From: an uncultured Bacteroidales bacterium
Lineage (GTDB): Bacteria > Bacteroidota > Bacteroidia > Bacteroidales > Porphyromonadaceae
Reading direction: 5' to 3'
Assembly: GCA_947290775.1 (NCBI GenBank)
Contig: CAMYPM010000009.1
Span: forward strand, 3,003 to 67,002
Length of the DNA: 64,000 bases
Part shown: piece after piece, positions 63,994-64,000 of the stretch
How positions within the stretch are numbered: position 1 is the stretch's first letter
How the letters are laid out: every line of letters begins with the position of its first letter
Program-made: the position numbers and the translations under genes
The notes under the pieces: model-generated
What the model was told of the DNA's origin: nothing
The model's input: the letters and a program-made list of their open reading frames with translations, nothing else
The model's database searches: none

Positions 63994-64000
63994 GTGGCAG

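Overview
The window looks like chromosomal DNA of an anaerobic, asaccharolytic-type Bacteroidota, most likely Porphyromonas or a close relative. Five things point there: Bacteroidota-type promoters (TTTG-N19-TAnnTTTG) before many genes; type IX secretion/gliding genes (plug protein, GldH); amino-acid fermentation genes (tryptophanase, serine dehydratase, rocD-ctlX-pruA, a four-subunit 2-oxoacid:ferredoxin oxidoreductase); a lipoprotein PepO-type M13 peptidase; and TonB-linked metal uptake. No genome was searched, so the genus is inferred.

Layout. 1-7050: end of an unidentified gene, T9SS plug protein, GH3-family enzyme, mfd, rpsO. 7.1-11.0 kb: a citrulline/ornithine-to-glutamate operon (rocD, ctlX, pruA), then a GIN-domain protein. 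11.9-14.2 kb: 22-bp-period repeats and tryptophanase. 14.2-22.4 kb: small surface lipoproteins, a beta-barrel protein, a nucleotidyltransferase, PepO and a probable T9SS-secreted protein. 22.6-28.4 kb: metal-chelate ABC importer plus TonB-linked receptor. 28.4-35.2 kb: gldH, ricT-like gene, L-serine dehydratase, plsC, ABC exporter, Cmk-like kinase. 35.3-42.2 kb: a TPP riboswitch followed by a complete thiamine operon thiS-thiC-[tenI-thiD-thiE fusion]-thiG-thiH-thiF. 42.2-48.8 kb: a degraded Mu-like prophage island. 49.2-52.2 kb: 2-oxoacid:ferredoxin oxidoreductase. 52.7-59 kb: ROK glucokinase, pABA synthesis genes, MATE pump, metallophosphoesterase. 59.1-63.4 kb: htpG and a ClpC-like ATPase without its N-domain. 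The last 0.6 kb has no convincing gene.

The most unusual part is the island at 42.2-48.8 kb. Its minus strand carries remnants of phage head genes: a minor head protein fused to a papain-fold (Tox-PL-like) domain, a zincin-like protein, a DNA methyltransferase and a scaffold-like protein. Small plus-strand genes lie tail-to-tail with the 3' ends of minus-strand genes. Each has its own promoter built on one repeated module (six copies, each TTTG-like, N19, TAnnTTTG-like). A tandem duplication of about 0.97 kb keeps the 5' halves of a convergent gene pair almost unchanged but replaces the roughly 250 bp holding both 3' ends. Two short pieces of the papain-domain tail sit beside it as displaced tips. 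This is the geometry of an exchangeable effector/antidote cassette carried as phage morons. That reading is inference; the repeats, promoters and homologies are visible in the sequence.

A second pattern is a family of intergenic repeats with an exact or near-exact 22-bp period and the scaffold GAAA-N9-CTTTC-N4. The 9-bp core differs between loci (12.0, 12.2, 30.2 and 42.35 kb), and a related hairpin lies at 59.0 kb.
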